DNA of 64,000 nucleotides from Gammaproteobacteria bacterium. GTDB taxonomy: Bacteria > Pseudomonadota > Gammaproteobacteria > Steroidobacterales > Steroidobacteraceae. Below are positions 19,551 to 28,470 of this stretch, one piece after another. The notes beneath the pieces are model-generated. The model did no database searches and was not told the DNA's origin. It saw nothing but the letters and a program-made list of their open reading frames with translations. Location of the stretch: positions 1-64,000 of the forward strand of contig JANYFY010000019.1 of NCBI GenBank assembly GCA_025359565.1, in the 5' to 3' direction. Both the position numbers and the translations under genes were made by a program. Each line of letters opens with the position of its first letter. Within the stretch, counting starts at the first letter, position 1.

Positions 19551-20504
19551 TCAGAATCCTAGCACAGCCAGAGTATCACGGGCAGAATCTACAACCTCAG
19601 GATGGCTGCAACTAAATCGACGTGCTTGCGGTCGCTGCCGGATCCAGGTCATCTGACGTTTTGCGAGCTGCCGAGTCGCAATTACCGCACGCTCAATCGC
19701 TTGCTCCAATTTAAATTCTCCGGCTAAAAATTGCCACAATTGCCTATATCCGACCGCACGCATGGCCGAATGTTCCGCACTCAGATCGCCACGAGCAAAT
19801 AACCCCCGCATTTCGTCGAGAAATCCAGCCGCCATCATGCCTCGAAAACGCTTTTCCAGCCCCACGTTGAATTCCTGCCTCTGCGTGGGCGCCAACACCC
19901 ACTCAGTGACCTCCACATCCGCTAATACACTAACGCGCTTTTGTTGCAGACTGGTGATGGTCGCGCCGCTGACGCGAAATACCTCCAAAGCCCGTTGAAT
20001 CCGTTGTGCGTCGTTGGCGTGAATTCGTGCCGCGGCGAGCGGATCAACAGATTCCAATTGATGATGCATCGCAGGCCAGCCGTGCGCCACGGCCTGTGCA
20101 TCGATCGCTGCGCGCACTACGAAGTTTGCCTCAGGTAAGTCGGCAATACCCGCTGTAAGCGCGTGGAAATACAACATGGTGCCACCGACTAACAATGGCT
20201 GGTGGCCGCGCGCCCAAATGCCTTCCATCACCGTTCTAGCATCCATAACAAACTCGCCCGCCGAATATTGAGTAGTCGCTTCGCGGATATCAATGAGATG
20301 ATGTTTTATACGCGCGCGAGTAGCGAAGTCCGGCTTAGCGGTCCCGATATCCATACCGCGATACACCAGCGCCGAATCGACGCTGACAATCTCCAAGGGA
20401 AAATGCTCCGCCAGGCGGACCGCGAGGTCAGATTTACCCGAGCCTGTCGGTCCCATTAACAAGAGTGCCCGGCGCTTCATCGTGGTCGTGGCCTGTGCCT
20501 GCAT
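19551..20504 (-). CDS. miaA: tRNA dimethylallyltransferase MiaA
   Basis: Transfers a dimethylallyl group to A37 of tRNAs that read codons starting with U. Visible motifs are the P-loop GPTGSGKSDLA, the DSALVYRGMDIGTAKP segment with the catalytic Asp, LVGGTMLYFHAL and RQLAKRQMTWIR. The frame is open to 20579, but an ATG at 20504 overlaps the mutL stop as TGATG and gives 317 residues, the normal size. An alternative ATG lies at 20480, closer to the P-loop. The mutL-miaA-hfq order is conserved and coupling with mutL is likely. Confidence 0.95.
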   Translation of the reverse strand: MQAQATTTMKRRALLLMGPTGSGKSDLAVRLAEHFPLEIVSVDSALVYRGMDIGTAKPDFATRARIKHHLIDIREATTQYSAGEFVMDARTVMEGIWARGHQPLLVGGTMLYFHALTAGIADLPEANFVVRAAIDAQAVAHGWPAMHHQLESVDPLAAARIHANDAQRIQRALEVFRVSGATITSLQQKRVSVLADVEVTEWVLAPTQRQEFNVGLEKRFRGMMAAGFLDEMRGLFARGDLSAEHSAMRAVGYRQLWQFLAGEFKLEQAIERAVIATRQLAKRQMTWIRQRPQARRFSCSHPEVVDSARDTLAVLGF

Positions 20505-22249
20505 CACCGCCCGCGCAGAAACAATCGATCCAAGTCTGATATCGACAAACGCACCCAGGTGGGCCGACCGTGATTGCACTGATCGGCGCGCTCGGTCCCC
20601 TCCATTTCCCGAAGGAGCGCATTCATTTCAGGTAGGCTCAAATTCCTTTGTGCGCGCACAGCTGCGTGGCAGGCCATAGTACCGAGCAAATGATTAATCG
20701 ATTCCTCCACCCGCCGCGAATGTCCTTGCTCCAGCAAATCGGACAATACGTCGCGCACCAATCCCGCCGGATCGCGCCCTATCAACAAACTGGGGATCGA
20801 TCTTAACGCCAGTTGACCTGGAGCCAGCCGCTCCACCCCAAACCCCAGAGCGGCAAATTCTTGAGCGTGAGCGTCTGCGATATCAGCTTGCGCTTGACTC
20901 ACCTGAATGATTTCCGGAACTAGCAATAGTTGCTGCGCCGTCTGTCCGGCCAACAATTTTTTCATCCGCTCGTACATAATTCGCTCGTGCGCTGCATGCA
21001 TATCAACCAGCACCACCCCATCGACGGTTTGCGTCAGAATGTAAATACCGTGTAGTTGCGCGATGGCGTGCCCCAGCGGCGGGACGCCGCCAGGCGCGGG
21101 TTGCACATACTCCCGATAATTATCAACACTTCCCGGCGCTCTGTGCACTTGCGGTAGTACAAAACGTGCCTGAGTCTGATCCCGAACCTGGTTAAAACGA
21201 GCGCTTCCGGTCAACCAATCGACTGAGCCGCTACCCGCTGAATGGGCGGTGGGGTGTGTCTTGGCCAGCGCGCCCTCTAAGGTACGAAACACAAATTCGC
21301 GAACCCGTCCTGGATCGCGAAATCGTACTTCCAGTTTTTGCGGATGCGCGTTGACATCGACCATCGCTGGATCCAAATTTAAATACAGTAAATAGGCTGG
21401 AAAGCGCCCGTGAAACAATACATCGTGATAAGCCTGCCGCGCGGCACTCGCGAGTAATTTGTCGCGCACGAAGCGACCGTTCAGAAACAGAAACTGCAAA
21501 TCCGACTGACTGCGCGAAAAAGTCGGAAGTGCCAACCATCCCGCCAAACGCATATTCTCAAGGTCATACTCAAGTTCGATGATATGTGCAGTGAAATCTT
21601 CACCGCATATTTTGGCCACCCGTGCTAACCGCTCCGCCGGTTGCAAAGCGGGTGGCAGATGCCAAATGCTCCTACCATTGTGAAGCAATGAAAATCCAAC
21701 CTCGAATCGCGACAGACTTAAGCGCTCCAGCATTCTCACCACATGCTGATATTCAGTAGCCTCGCTGCGCAAAAATTTACGTCGTGCCGGAACATTGAAA
21801 AACAAGTCTCTCACCTCGACGCGTGTACCCGGAGGATGCGCGGCGGGCTGTGGTATCGCAAGCTGGCCATCGTGGGACTGAGCGACCCACGCATGCTCAG
21901 CATGAGACGGACGTGAGGTCAGGATGAGTTTTGAGACCGAGGCAATACTGGGAAGCGCCTCGCCGCGAAACCCCAAGGTCGTAACATTCTCAAGATCATC
22001 GAGTGAGGCAATCTTGCTCGTGGCGTGCCGCGTCAGGGCAAGCACAATCTCCTCCGCTACGACGCCGATCCCGTCATCGCTAACTCGTATGAATTCGTGG
22101 CCGCCGCGGGTAATCTCTACCTCGATCCGTGTGGCACCCGCATCCAGCGAATTCTCAACCAGTTCTTTGATGACTGACGCGGGTCGCTCAATCACCTCGC
22201 CAGCGGCGATTTGATTAATGAGCGCGTCGGGCAAGACGTGAATCGACAA
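20504..22249 (-). CDS. mutL: DNA mismatch repair protein MutL (endonuclease type)
   Basis: A 581-residue MutL. The GHKL ATPase domain shows IAAGEVIERPASVIKELVEN, DDGIG, TLGFRGEALPSIASV and RDLFFNVPARRKFL. After a Pro/Gly-containing linker (about residues 330-400) the C-terminal dimerisation domain has DMHAAHERIMYE, which fits the metal-binding endonuclease motif DQHA(x2)E(x4)E apart from Met in place of Gln. The later ACHAAVRA and CNHGRPT elements belong to the same site. This type of MutL nicks DNA itself and is usual in bacteria without MutH. It lies 5 bases after amiC. Confidence 0.96.
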   Translation of the reverse strand: MSIHVLPDALINQIAAGEVIERPASVIKELVENSLDAGATRIEVEITRGGHEFIRVSDDGIGVVAEEIVLALTRHATSKIASLDDLENVTTLGFRGEALPSIASVSKLILTSRPSHAEHAWVAQSHDGQLAIPQPAAHPPGTRVEVRDLFFNVPARRKFLRSEATEYQHVVRMLERLSLSRFEVGFSLLHNGRSIWHLPPALQPAERLARVAKICGEDFTAHIIELEYDLENMRLAGWLALPTFSRSQSDLQFLFLNGRFVRDKLLASAARQAYHDVLFHGRFPAYLLYLNLDPAMVDVNAHPQKLEVRFRDPGRVREFVFRTLEGALAKTHPTAHSAGSGSVDWLTGSARFNQVRDQTQARFVLPQVHRAPGSVDNYREYVQPAPGGVPPLGHAIAQLHGIYILTQTVDGVVLVDMHAAHERIMYERMKKLLAGQTAQQLLLVPEIIQVSQAQADIADAHAQEFAALGFGVERLAPGQLALRSIPSLLIGRDPAGLVRDVLSDLLEQGHSRRVEESINHLLGTMACHAAVRAQRNLSLPEMNALLREMEGTERADQCNHGRPTWVRLSISDLDRLFLRGR

Positions 22250-22254
22250 AGCGT

Positions 22255-23460
22255 CTATCCGCCGGTTTCGCTAGCCACCACCGGCACCGCGCGCGGCTCG
22301 CCCGCGGCCAATTGCGCAATGCGCGTGCCCGCGGGCGGATTGGCATAAAAATAATCTCGTACACCCTGGTAGATCGCGGTCGCGAGCTTGGCCTGATGCG
22401 TTTTGCCGCGTAATCGGCGCTCCTCAGACGGATTGGATATATAGGCAGTTTCCACCAGCATGGACGGAATATCCGGTGATTTCAGCACCATAAAGCGCGC
22501 GTGCTGCACCTCATGTTTACGCACTTCGGCAACATGATTGAGTTGCTGCAATACTCGATCGGCGGCAACTTGGCTTGCGCTTAAACTAGCGGACTGCGAT
22601 AAATCCAGCAACACAGAAGCCAATACATCGTCCTTATCATCTAAGGACACCCCACCAATGAGATCAGAGGCATTTTCGCGCTCGGCCAGCCAACGTGAAG
22701 CTTCATCGCTGGCACCACGTTGTGACAAAATATAGACCGAGGAGCCATCGATGCGTCGATCACGAATTGAATCCGCGTGAATGGATACGAAAAGATCCGC
22801 CTGCCTCGCGCGCGCACGCCGCATCCGATCGCGCAAAGGCACAAAGTAGTCGCCGTCACGAGTGAGAATCGCGCGCATACCCGGTTCGGAATTAATCCGC
22901 TGCGCAAGCTCATAGGCAATCGCTAACACCACGTCTTTTTCGCGCGTGCCGCCCTGACCAATGGCCCCCGGATCTTCACCCCCATGGCCTGCATCAATCG
23001 CAATAATAAGACTTCGCGCATCTTTCGGCGCATGCTCCGCCTTAACTGGTTTTGCAACGTCGCTGGTGCCCGCCAAGTCAATCACCAAGCGATAGCCATA
23101 CTGCTTATTGGGTTGCGCTAAAAAACTCTTGGCCTGAATGGGGCGCGCCAAATCCAACACAATTCGCAACTCGCCCCCGGGACGCTTCGCGATGCGCACT
23201 TGCTTGACCACCCCCGCACCCTGCGGCACGCCTCGATGGAGTCCCTTTATTTGCGCGCCAACGACATCTAATACTACGCGGTCAGGATCTTTAAGCACCA
23301 GTAAACTGTGTTGCACGCTGCCGGTCAGATCAAGTACCAAGCGGGTGCTTTCAGGGCCCGCCCACAAACGCATATCCCGCACCTGGGTAGCCTGCGAGGA
23401 CAGGCTTGCACAAAGCGCGAGTAACGGCGCCAGGTTTTGAATCAGTTTAAAGGACTTCAT
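22255..23460 (-). CDS. amiC: N-acetylmuramoyl-L-alanine amidase with AMIN domain (AmiC/AmiB type)
   Basis: Periplasmic zinc amidase that removes stem peptides from septal peptidoglycan during cell separation. A signal peptide (cleavage near SSQA, residue 24) is followed by an AMIN targeting domain (about residues 27-130) and an Amidase_3 domain (about 150-380). Zinc ligands are the His in DAGHGGEDPGA, the Glu in REKDVV and the His in SIHADS; the catalytic Glu is in MLVETAYISNP. There is no C-terminal LysM domain. The tsaE-ami-mutL order is conserved. I use amiC for the family type; orthology to one of the three E. coli amidases is not resolved. Confidence 0.92.
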   Translation of the reverse strand: MKSFKLIQNLAPLLALCASLSSQATQVRDMRLWAGPESTRLVLDLTGSVQHSLLVLKDPDRVVLDVVGAQIKGLHRGVPQGAGVVKQVRIAKRPGGELRIVLDLARPIQAKSFLAQPNKQYGYRLVIDLAGTSDVAKPVKAEHAPKDARSLIIAIDAGHGGEDPGAIGQGGTREKDVVLAIAYELAQRINSEPGMRAILTRDGDYFVPLRDRMRRARARQADLFVSIHADSIRDRRIDGSSVYILSQRGASDEASRWLAERENASDLIGGVSLDDKDDVLASVLLDLSQSASLSASQVAADRVLQQLNHVAEVRKHEVQHARFMVLKSPDIPSMLVETAYISNPSEERRLRGKTHQAKLATAIYQGVRDYFYANPPAGTRIAQLAAGEPRAVPVVASETGG

Positions 23461-23494
23461 AAGGGATTAAGTTAACGCCTATGCCAGAGATTTT

Positions 23495-24001
23495 TCAAGT
23501 TAAATTAGATAGATAGCAATTTAAGCTCTTGTCATGTGCTAGGTTTTCAAGCCATTGCCGACCGAGCGCAGTCTTACCGCTCAGACAAGCCCGTCGACCA
23601 TTGCCTTCGTAAGTTAAGCGGAGCTGCACATCCGCGGGCGGCACGCCAGCGCCGCCCCGCTCCGGCCATTCGATCAATATCAAATGCCCGGGCTGCCCAA
23701 AATCACGCAGACCTAAGTCATCGACCTCGGCAGGAGTCGCCATCCGATATAAATCCACGTGTACAAAGTGCACAGCATCTTGCGTGTACACTTCTACCAA
23801 ACTATAGGTAGGACTACGAATGGTCCCGCGTACCCCTGCAGCGCGCAACAGTGCCCGAACGATGGCGGTTTTACCGGCCCCCAACTCGCCGACCATATAA
23901 AGCACCGCGACCGCCATAAGAGGCGGCAAAGTCCGAGCGAGCGAGGCGCCCAGCGCCTCTGTGGCTGCCGAATCCTTCAATTTAAGTTCCATTCTGACCA
24001 T
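23495..24001 (-). CDS. tsaE: tRNA threonylcarbamoyladenosine biosynthesis ATPase TsaE
   Basis: P-loop ATPase of 168 residues that works with TsaB and TsaD to form t6A37 in tRNAs. The Walker A motif GELGAGKTAIVRALL, SPTYSLVEVY, HVDLYRM and LIEWPERG are all present. The frame is open to 24139, but that would overlap queG. I chose ATG 24001, which has CAGG about 6 bases upstream; an ATG at 23992 is the alternative. It is read divergently from queG with 43 bases between the starts. It is the first gene of the tsaE-amiC-mutL cluster. Confidence 0.93.
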   Translation of the reverse strand: MVRMELKLKDSAATEALGASLARTLPPLMAVAVLYMVGELGAGKTAIVRALLRAAGVRGTIRSPTYSLVEVYTQDAVHFVHVDLYRMATPAEVDDLGLRDFGQPGHLILIEWPERGGAGVPPADVQLRLTYEGNGRRACLSGKTALGRQWLENLAHDKSLNCYLSNLT

Positions 24002-24044
24002 TGTAGCCTGGCCTTTGTAGTGCGGGGCCGAGTAGCCTTGTCGC

Positions 24045-25115
24045 ATGACTACTGCTCTGCCACCCGCAATCGATACAACGTGGCTGCTTGCACAACTTAA
24101 AATTTGGAGCAAGGCATTGGGCTTCACGGGGCTGGGCATTGCGGCTATCGATCTGGCGAACGATGAAGCGCATTTTAACGACTGGCTGCACGCGGGATTT
24201 AACGGTCAGATGGAGTATATGGCGCGCCATGGCAGCAAACGCACGCGTCCCGCGGAGTTAGTGCCCGGTACGGTGAGCTGTATTAGTGTACGCATGGACT
24301 ATTGGCCGGCCGATGCCGCGAATGCCGCAGACACGTTATTCGACGCAAATGCGGGCTACATCTCACGCTACGCGCTGGGGCGCGACTACCACAAGGTCAT
24401 ACGCGGACGGCTGCAAAAACTCTGCGATCACATTCAACATGCGGTCGGTCCCTTTGGATTCCGCGTCTTTACCGACAGTGCTCCGGTGCTCGAAAAAGCA
24501 CTCGCGCGCAACGCCGGTCTAGGCTGGATCGGCAAGCATACCAACCTAATTGATCGTGACGCCGGTTCGTATTTTTTCATAGGTGAAATCTACTTAGACC
24601 TCGATCTACCTCGCGATACACCCAGTAGTGCGCATTGTGGAAGCTGCAGTGCGTGTATTCCCGCCTGCCCCACCGGCGCCATTGTGGCGCCCTATCATCT
24701 TGATGCCAGGCGCTGCATTTCATACCTGACAATTGAACTCAAGGGTGCAATTCCCGTCGAGTTCCGTCGCGCCATTGGCAATCGGATATACGGGTGCGAT
24801 GACTGCCAATTAGCCTGCCCCTGGAATAAGTTTGCCAAGCCCACGGGGGTCGGCGACTTCGCGGTGCGCCACGGTCTAGATCATTCGCAACTCATCGATC
24901 TATTCGCCTGGAACGAAGCCACTTTTAAGGCTAAAACCGAAGGCAGTCCCATCATGCGGATCGGTTATATCCGTTGGTTGCGTAATGTCGCCATCGCGCT
25001 AGGTAACGCGCCCACCTCGCCGAAAATAATTAACGCGTTACTAGCACGCGCGGATGATTCGGAAGAGTTAGTGCGCGAGCATGTGCGATGGGCGCTTGAA
25101 CAACACGGGGCTTAG
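24045..25115 (+). CDS. queG: Epoxyqueuosine reductase QueG
   Basis: Cobalamin- and Fe-S-dependent enzyme of 356 residues that reduces epoxyqueuosine to queuosine at tRNA position 34. Two cluster motifs are visible: CGSCSACIPACPTGAI near residue 198 and CDDCQLACPWN near residue 250. The N-terminal half carries the conserved RYALGRDYHKVIR and FTDSAPVLEKALARNAGLGWIGKH segments. A HEAT-like C-terminal segment ends the protein. It is divergent from tsaE, a common arrangement, and its stop overlaps that of the convergent kinase gene by four bases (TTAG). Confidence 0.96.
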   Translation: MTTALPPAIDTTWLLAQLKIWSKALGFTGLGIAAIDLANDEAHFNDWLHAGFNGQMEYMARHGSKRTRPAELVPGTVSCISVRMDYWPADAANAADTLFDANAGYISRYALGRDYHKVIRGRLQKLCDHIQHAVGPFGFRVFTDSAPVLEKALARNAGLGWIGKHTNLIDRDAGSYFFIGEIYLDLDLPRDTPSSAHCGSCSACIPACPTGAIVAPYHLDARRCISYLTIELKGAIPVEFRRAIGNRIYGCDDCQLACPWNKFAKPTGVGDFAVRHGLDHSQLIDLFAWNEATFKAKTEGSPIMRIGYIRWLRNVAIALGNAPTSPKIINALLARADDSEELVREHVRWALEQHGA

Positions 25116-25768
25116 AAAAAACTACTACCGGTCGGGTTAAAGAAATGTCTTCCGCGCCGCGCCTTACTAATTTCAGCCAACAACATTTGATAATCGGCTT
25201 CGCTATTGACAAGATCAATAGAGGCGGAATTAACAATCAGCAGCGGTGCGTCAGTGTAACGGTGAAAGTACTGCGAATAAGCTTGGTTAAGTTTTTCCAG
25301 ATACCCGCGTTCTATCTGCTGCTCATAGCGAATACCACGCTTGGCAATGCGCTCCGACAACACGTCAACCGGTGCTTGAAGGTAGACCACCAAGTCAGGC
25401 TTGGGCGTATTTACCACCACTCGCTCGTACACTCGCTCGTATAGGCCGAACTCGGCATCATCCAGAGTCACGCGGGCGAACAATCGATCTTTTTCCAATA
25501 AATAATCTGCTACTCGGACCGGTCCGAATAAATCCTGCTGGCGCACGTCTTCCATTTGCCGTGCGCGTTGGAATAAAAAAAATAACTGGGTCTGGAAGGC
25601 CGCGGCGCGCTGGTTGCGATAGAAGCGTTCCAGGAATGGGTTTTGCTCTGCCTGTTCGACCACTAGTTGTGCGTCAATCGATTGTGCCAAACGGCGCGCA
25701 AGGCTGGTCTTACCCACCCCGATGGGGCCTTCAATCACCACGAAACGATGCGGAAAAACACTCGTCAT
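25112..25768 (-). CDS. Deoxynucleoside kinase (dGK/dCK family)
   Basis: A 218-residue P-loop kinase of the deoxynucleoside kinase family, which phosphorylates deoxynucleosides in salvage. Motifs are the Walker A IEGPIGVGKTSLARRLA, EQNPFLERFY, the ADYLLEKDRLFA segment matching the E/DR substrate site, and the LID region SERIAKRGIRYEQQI. Base specificity (dG, dA or dC) cannot be told. It follows folK by 9 bases on the same strand. In many relatives panB/panC occupy or follow this place; here they are absent from the window. Its stop overlaps queG by four bases. Confidence 0.88.
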   Translation of the reverse strand: MTSVFPHRFVVIEGPIGVGKTSLARRLAQSIDAQLVVEQAEQNPFLERFYRNQRAAAFQTQLFFLFQRARQMEDVRQQDLFGPVRVADYLLEKDRLFARVTLDDAEFGLYERVYERVVVNTPKPDLVVYLQAPVDVLSERIAKRGIRYEQQIERGYLEKLNQAYSQYFHRYTDAPLLIVNSASIDLVNSEADYQMLLAEISKARRGRHFFNPTGSSFF

Positions 25769-25777
25769 TTTTACTCT

Positions 25778-26272
25778 TTAAAACTCCAGAACAGATATCC
25801 CAGAAGAACTCACTTTACTTTTAAGATCCAGAACTCGACCTTGGTGCGGAATCTGCAGCTCGGGGGCGATATCTGCCAGAGGATATAACACGAAATTGCG
25901 CGCAGAGACGCCGGGATGGGGCAGTGACAACCCTGGCTCATTGATGCTAGGACCTTCATACCATAGCAAATCTAAGTCAATGAGCCGCGCGCCCCATCGT
26001 TGCACGCGAATGCGACCCATTTCGAGCTCTAACCTAAGCAAAGCATTCAGCAATTCACGCGCGCTTAAGCCCGTTACCACAGCGACCGCCGCATTCACAT
26101 AATCGGGTTGGTCTTGCGGTCCGAGAGGTTTAGTAAGGTACAGAGGCGACCGCAACTCGAGTCGCACCTGGGGGATCTGGGCAATGCGCAGCATCGCTTC
26201 TCTGACCCGCAGCGCGGGATCATTTAAATTACTTCCGATTGCGATGTACGCGGGCGTCCAAACCTTATGCAC
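25778..26272 (-). CDS. folK: 2-amino-4-hydroxy-6-hydroxymethyldihydropteridine pyrophosphokinase
   Basis: HPPK of 164 residues, which transfers pyrophosphate from ATP to hydroxymethyl-dihydropterin in folate synthesis. Visible motifs are YIAIGSNLNDP near the N-terminus, LYLTKPLGPQDQPDYVNAAV, and the signature RWGARLIDLDLLWY with two metal-binding Asp residues, followed by LPHPGVSARNFVLYPLADI. The frame is open to 26473, inside pcnB. The GTG at 26272 overlaps the pcnB stop by 8 bases and gives the normal length. A GGAG-type sequence lies upstream. The pcnB-folK order is conserved. Confidence 0.94.
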   Translation of the reverse strand: MHKVWTPAYIAIGSNLNDPALRVREAMLRIAQIPQVRLELRSPLYLTKPLGPQDQPDYVNAAVAVVTGLSARELLNALLRLELEMGRIRVQRWGARLIDLDLLWYEGPSINEPGLSLPHPGVSARNFVLYPLADIAPELQIPHQGRVLDLKSKVSSSGISVLEF

Positions 26273-27680
26273 CCGACTGACGCCCCGCTCCGCCGCGGCG
26301 GCGGCGGCGTTTGCGCTTCGGCGCGCCGCTTGCGCCTTCCGGCGCCAGCTCAGCCGGCCGAGCTTGTACGCACGCAACCCGTTCCTCTTGGGGCATAATC
26401 TGAATATCAGTCCACCACTGCGCGAGCGCAGGTTCCGCAACACCCACTTGCGCACGCAATAGGAGAAAATCATAGGCTGCCCGAAAGCGTGGATGTTGCA
26501 GTAAGCTTAAAGCTTTAACACCACTGCGACGATTAAAGCGGGGTTGCAACATCAACAGCTCGCGCATCGGAATCGAAAATCGACGCGGAATTGCTACGCG
26601 TAATTGTTGGGCTTTTAACACCGTGTCACAGGCTTGCATAAGCTGAGTCACATCGGGTGCGGGGCCCACTTTTTGTTCATTCATTTCACGCAGCACCGCG
26701 CCAAATAACAGTACCGCAAATAAAAACGTGGGCGTTACAGGCTTATCCGCGGCTATCCGTGCGTCGGTATTCTGCAAACCGAGGTCCAGCATCTCGTGCG
26801 CATACGCATAGGGGGGCAGTGAAAATGCCGCGGCTGAGCGCGGAAACATCGGGGCAAAAAGTTGGTATCGTTGCAATAAACGATACGACTTTGCACCATA
26901 TCCCGACAAAAAGAGTTTCAGTGATTCATCGAACAGCCGCGCAGGCGGAACCCCCTCTAGCAAATTCGCGAGCTTAATTATGGGCCGTTCAGTATTTGAT
27001 TCGATCGTGAAATCAAGTTTCGCCGCGAATCTTACCGCCCTTAGCATCCGCACCGGATCCTCGCGGTAGCGAGTCTCCGGATCACCTATCAATTTCAAGC
27101 GGCGCGCACGCACATCGCTTACACCCTCCACAAAGTCCCAGATCGAAAAGTCTTCAATATTGTAGTAAAGACCATTGGCCGCGAAGTCGCGCCGCCAAAC
27201 ATCTTCTTCAATAGTGCCGTAAATATTATCCCTAAGGATACGACCGGTGACGTCCACCGCACGGTGCGCCGAGTCATCCGCTGGATAAACCGAATTATCG
27301 GGTGCTTCAGCTTCAAGATCCGATTCAGGCCCATCCGCGTCCTCACGTTCCGGCGCTGCGGCCGCCCGAAAAGTGGCCACTTCGATGATGTCACTGCCGT
27401 AATGCACATGCGCTAGCCGAAAGCGACGGCCAATCAGCCGACAATTTCGAAACAATCGTCGCACTTCTTCGGGCAAAGCATTAGTCGCCACGTCGAAGTC
27501 CTTAGGGGTGACTCCCAGCATCAAATCGCGGACTGCGCCTCCCACTAAAAAGCCCTGATATCCCGCTTCTTTGAGACGATATAGGACTTTTAGCGCATTG
27601 GGCGAAATCGCGGCACGAGAAATTGAATGCTCAGATCGAGGATAAATAACCGGCGAGGATGGCATCGAAGGTAGGTTCAA
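26265..27680 (-). CDS. pcnB: Poly(A) polymerase I
   Basis: Class II nucleotidyltransferase of 471 residues that adds poly(A) tails to RNA and promotes decay. The N-terminal catalytic domain has FLVGGAVRDLMLG and the metal-binding KDFDVATNALPEEV, then RRFRLAHVHYG and RRDFAANGLYYNIED. The RNA-binding neck domain has DPVRMLRAVRFAAKLDF. The basic C-terminal tail ends in a run of Lys/Arg (KRKRRRRRGG), as in PcnB rather than in CCA-adding enzymes. It overlaps folK by 8 bases. The divergent tRNA-Glu promoter lies in the next 65 bases. Confidence 0.95.
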   Translation of the reverse strand: MNLPSMPSSPVIYPRSEHSISRAAISPNALKVLYRLKEAGYQGFLVGGAVRDLMLGVTPKDFDVATNALPEEVRRLFRNCRLIGRRFRLAHVHYGSDIIEVATFRAAAAPEREDADGPESDLEAEAPDNSVYPADDSAHRAVDVTGRILRDNIYGTIEEDVWRRDFAANGLYYNIEDFSIWDFVEGVSDVRARRLKLIGDPETRYREDPVRMLRAVRFAAKLDFTIESNTERPIIKLANLLEGVPPARLFDESLKLFLSGYGAKSYRLLQRYQLFAPMFPRSAAAFSLPPYAYAHEMLDLGLQNTDARIAADKPVTPTFLFAVLLFGAVLREMNEQKVGPAPDVTQLMQACDTVLKAQQLRVAIPRRFSIPMRELLMLQPRFNRRSGVKALSLLQHPRFRAAYDFLLLRAQVGVAEPALAQWWTDIQIMPQEERVACVQARPAELAPEGASGAPKRKRRRRRGGAGRQSGA

Positions 27681-27696
27681 AAATTTAAGGTTCCAC

Positions 27697-27724
27697 TTGA
27701 GTCCAGAAAATTGCTCCGTATACT
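27697..27724 (+). promoter_or_regulatory. Promoter of tRNA-Glu
   Basis: TTGAGT at 27697-27702 and TATACT at 27719-27724 are separated by 16 bases. The tRNA begins 20 bases after the -10. The stretch after the -10 (ACCAGCCCGC) is G+C-rich, as in stable RNA promoters. Confidence 0.65.
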
Positions 27725-27744
27725 ACCAGCCCGCTGAAACTTAA

Positions 27745-27820
27745 GCTCCCTTCGTCTAGTGGCCTAGGACATCGCCCTCTCACGGCGAGTACACGAGTTC
27801 GAATCTCGTAGGGAGCACCA
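27745..27820 (+). tRNA. tRNA-Glu (anticodon CTC)
   Basis: A 76-base tRNA with encoded CCA. The acceptor stem GCTCCCT pairs with AGGGAGC. The D arm contains the typical Glu sequence GTCTAGTGGCCTAGGAC. The anticodon stem TCGCC/GGCGA encloses CTCTCAC with anticodon CTC at 27779-27781, and the T arm has GTTCGAATC. CTC reads only GAG, so a TTC isoacceptor must exist elsewhere to read GAA. Confidence 0.96.
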
Positions 27821-28101
27821 GCTAACCAGTTGATTTAGCACAAAAGCCTGTGAATACAGGCACTTGGCATTTTCCACTTGCTACCACGGGAACCACATAT
27901 GCTACGACGCCGAGTGTGTAGCTTCAGAGGCAACGTGACAATAAGCTAACGGCAAGGTGCAAGACCTCGACCTGCAATGGAGCAGCTTGCCGAGCAACGC
28001 CATATCGAACACCACGACGATGCGCCTTAAGCACGGCAACAACGCTGGTACGCAAACGCACGCGCGAGTGCCGATAGGGCCGACTCATTAGAGAAAGCCA
28101 T
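27821..28101. other. 281-base region without a gene, between tRNA-Glu and a SnoaL-like gene
   Basis: No frame with a plausible protein was found. A perfect hairpin GCCTGT-GAAT-ACAGGC lies at 27846-27861, with a weak T-rich stretch some ten bases later, and may end the tRNA-Glu transcript. I saw no copy of the tRNA 3' end, so there is no evidence of an attachment site. The stretch may be decayed sequence. Confidence 0.5.
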
Positions 28102-28470
28102 TCAAGGGCCCATCGAGTAGAAAAATTCCTCCCTTGTTATCTTGCCGTTTTTTACCGTGTAAAGCGCCGCTTCGTTCATGTTAATTTTTTGGCCAGTGGC
28201 TTTGACCGTGACTTCATATTGAAAACCCACAATAAACCGATCGTCGTGCGGCCAAGGGCCGGTTACGGACACCGAATGTACTTCGTGGTTGGCACGCCAC
28301 CACGCACCCTTCGCCTCGATCGCCGGCAGCCCAACCGCTTCGCGTTGCATTCCCGGAGGTGCGCCTGCTTCAACGCTCACAGCATCAGCCGCGTAAAGGA
28401 TCTTGGCTTCTTGATTCTTTCCTTGTTTGCATAGCTCGACCAATTTGTTAGCAATTTCTAGCGTATTCAT
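28102..28470 (-). CDS. SnoaL-like (NTF2-fold) protein of unknown function
   Basis: A 122-residue protein with the pattern of the SnoaL-like/NTF2 superfamily: an N-terminal helix pair (NTLEIANKLVELCKQGKNQEA), the LYAADAVSVEAG segment, and C-terminal strands ending GKITREEFFYSM. Members include small enzymes and binding proteins, so no reaction can be assigned. The frame is open to 28536, but ATG 28470 has a strong AAGGAG six bases upstream and is clearly the start. It stands alone, convergent with tRNA-Glu and divergent from the FimV-like gene, with 223 bases between the two starts. Confidence 0.8.
   Translation of the reverse strand: MNTLEIANKLVELCKQGKNQEAKILYAADAVSVEAGAPPGMQREAVGLPAIEAKGAWWRANHEVHSVSVTGPWPHDDRFIVGFQYEVTVKATGQKINMNEAALYTVKNGKITREEFFYSMGP

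Noticed and set aside
27820-28101. Integration (att) site next to tRNA-Glu
   Set aside because: No repeat of the tRNA 3' end and no integrase gene were found nearby.
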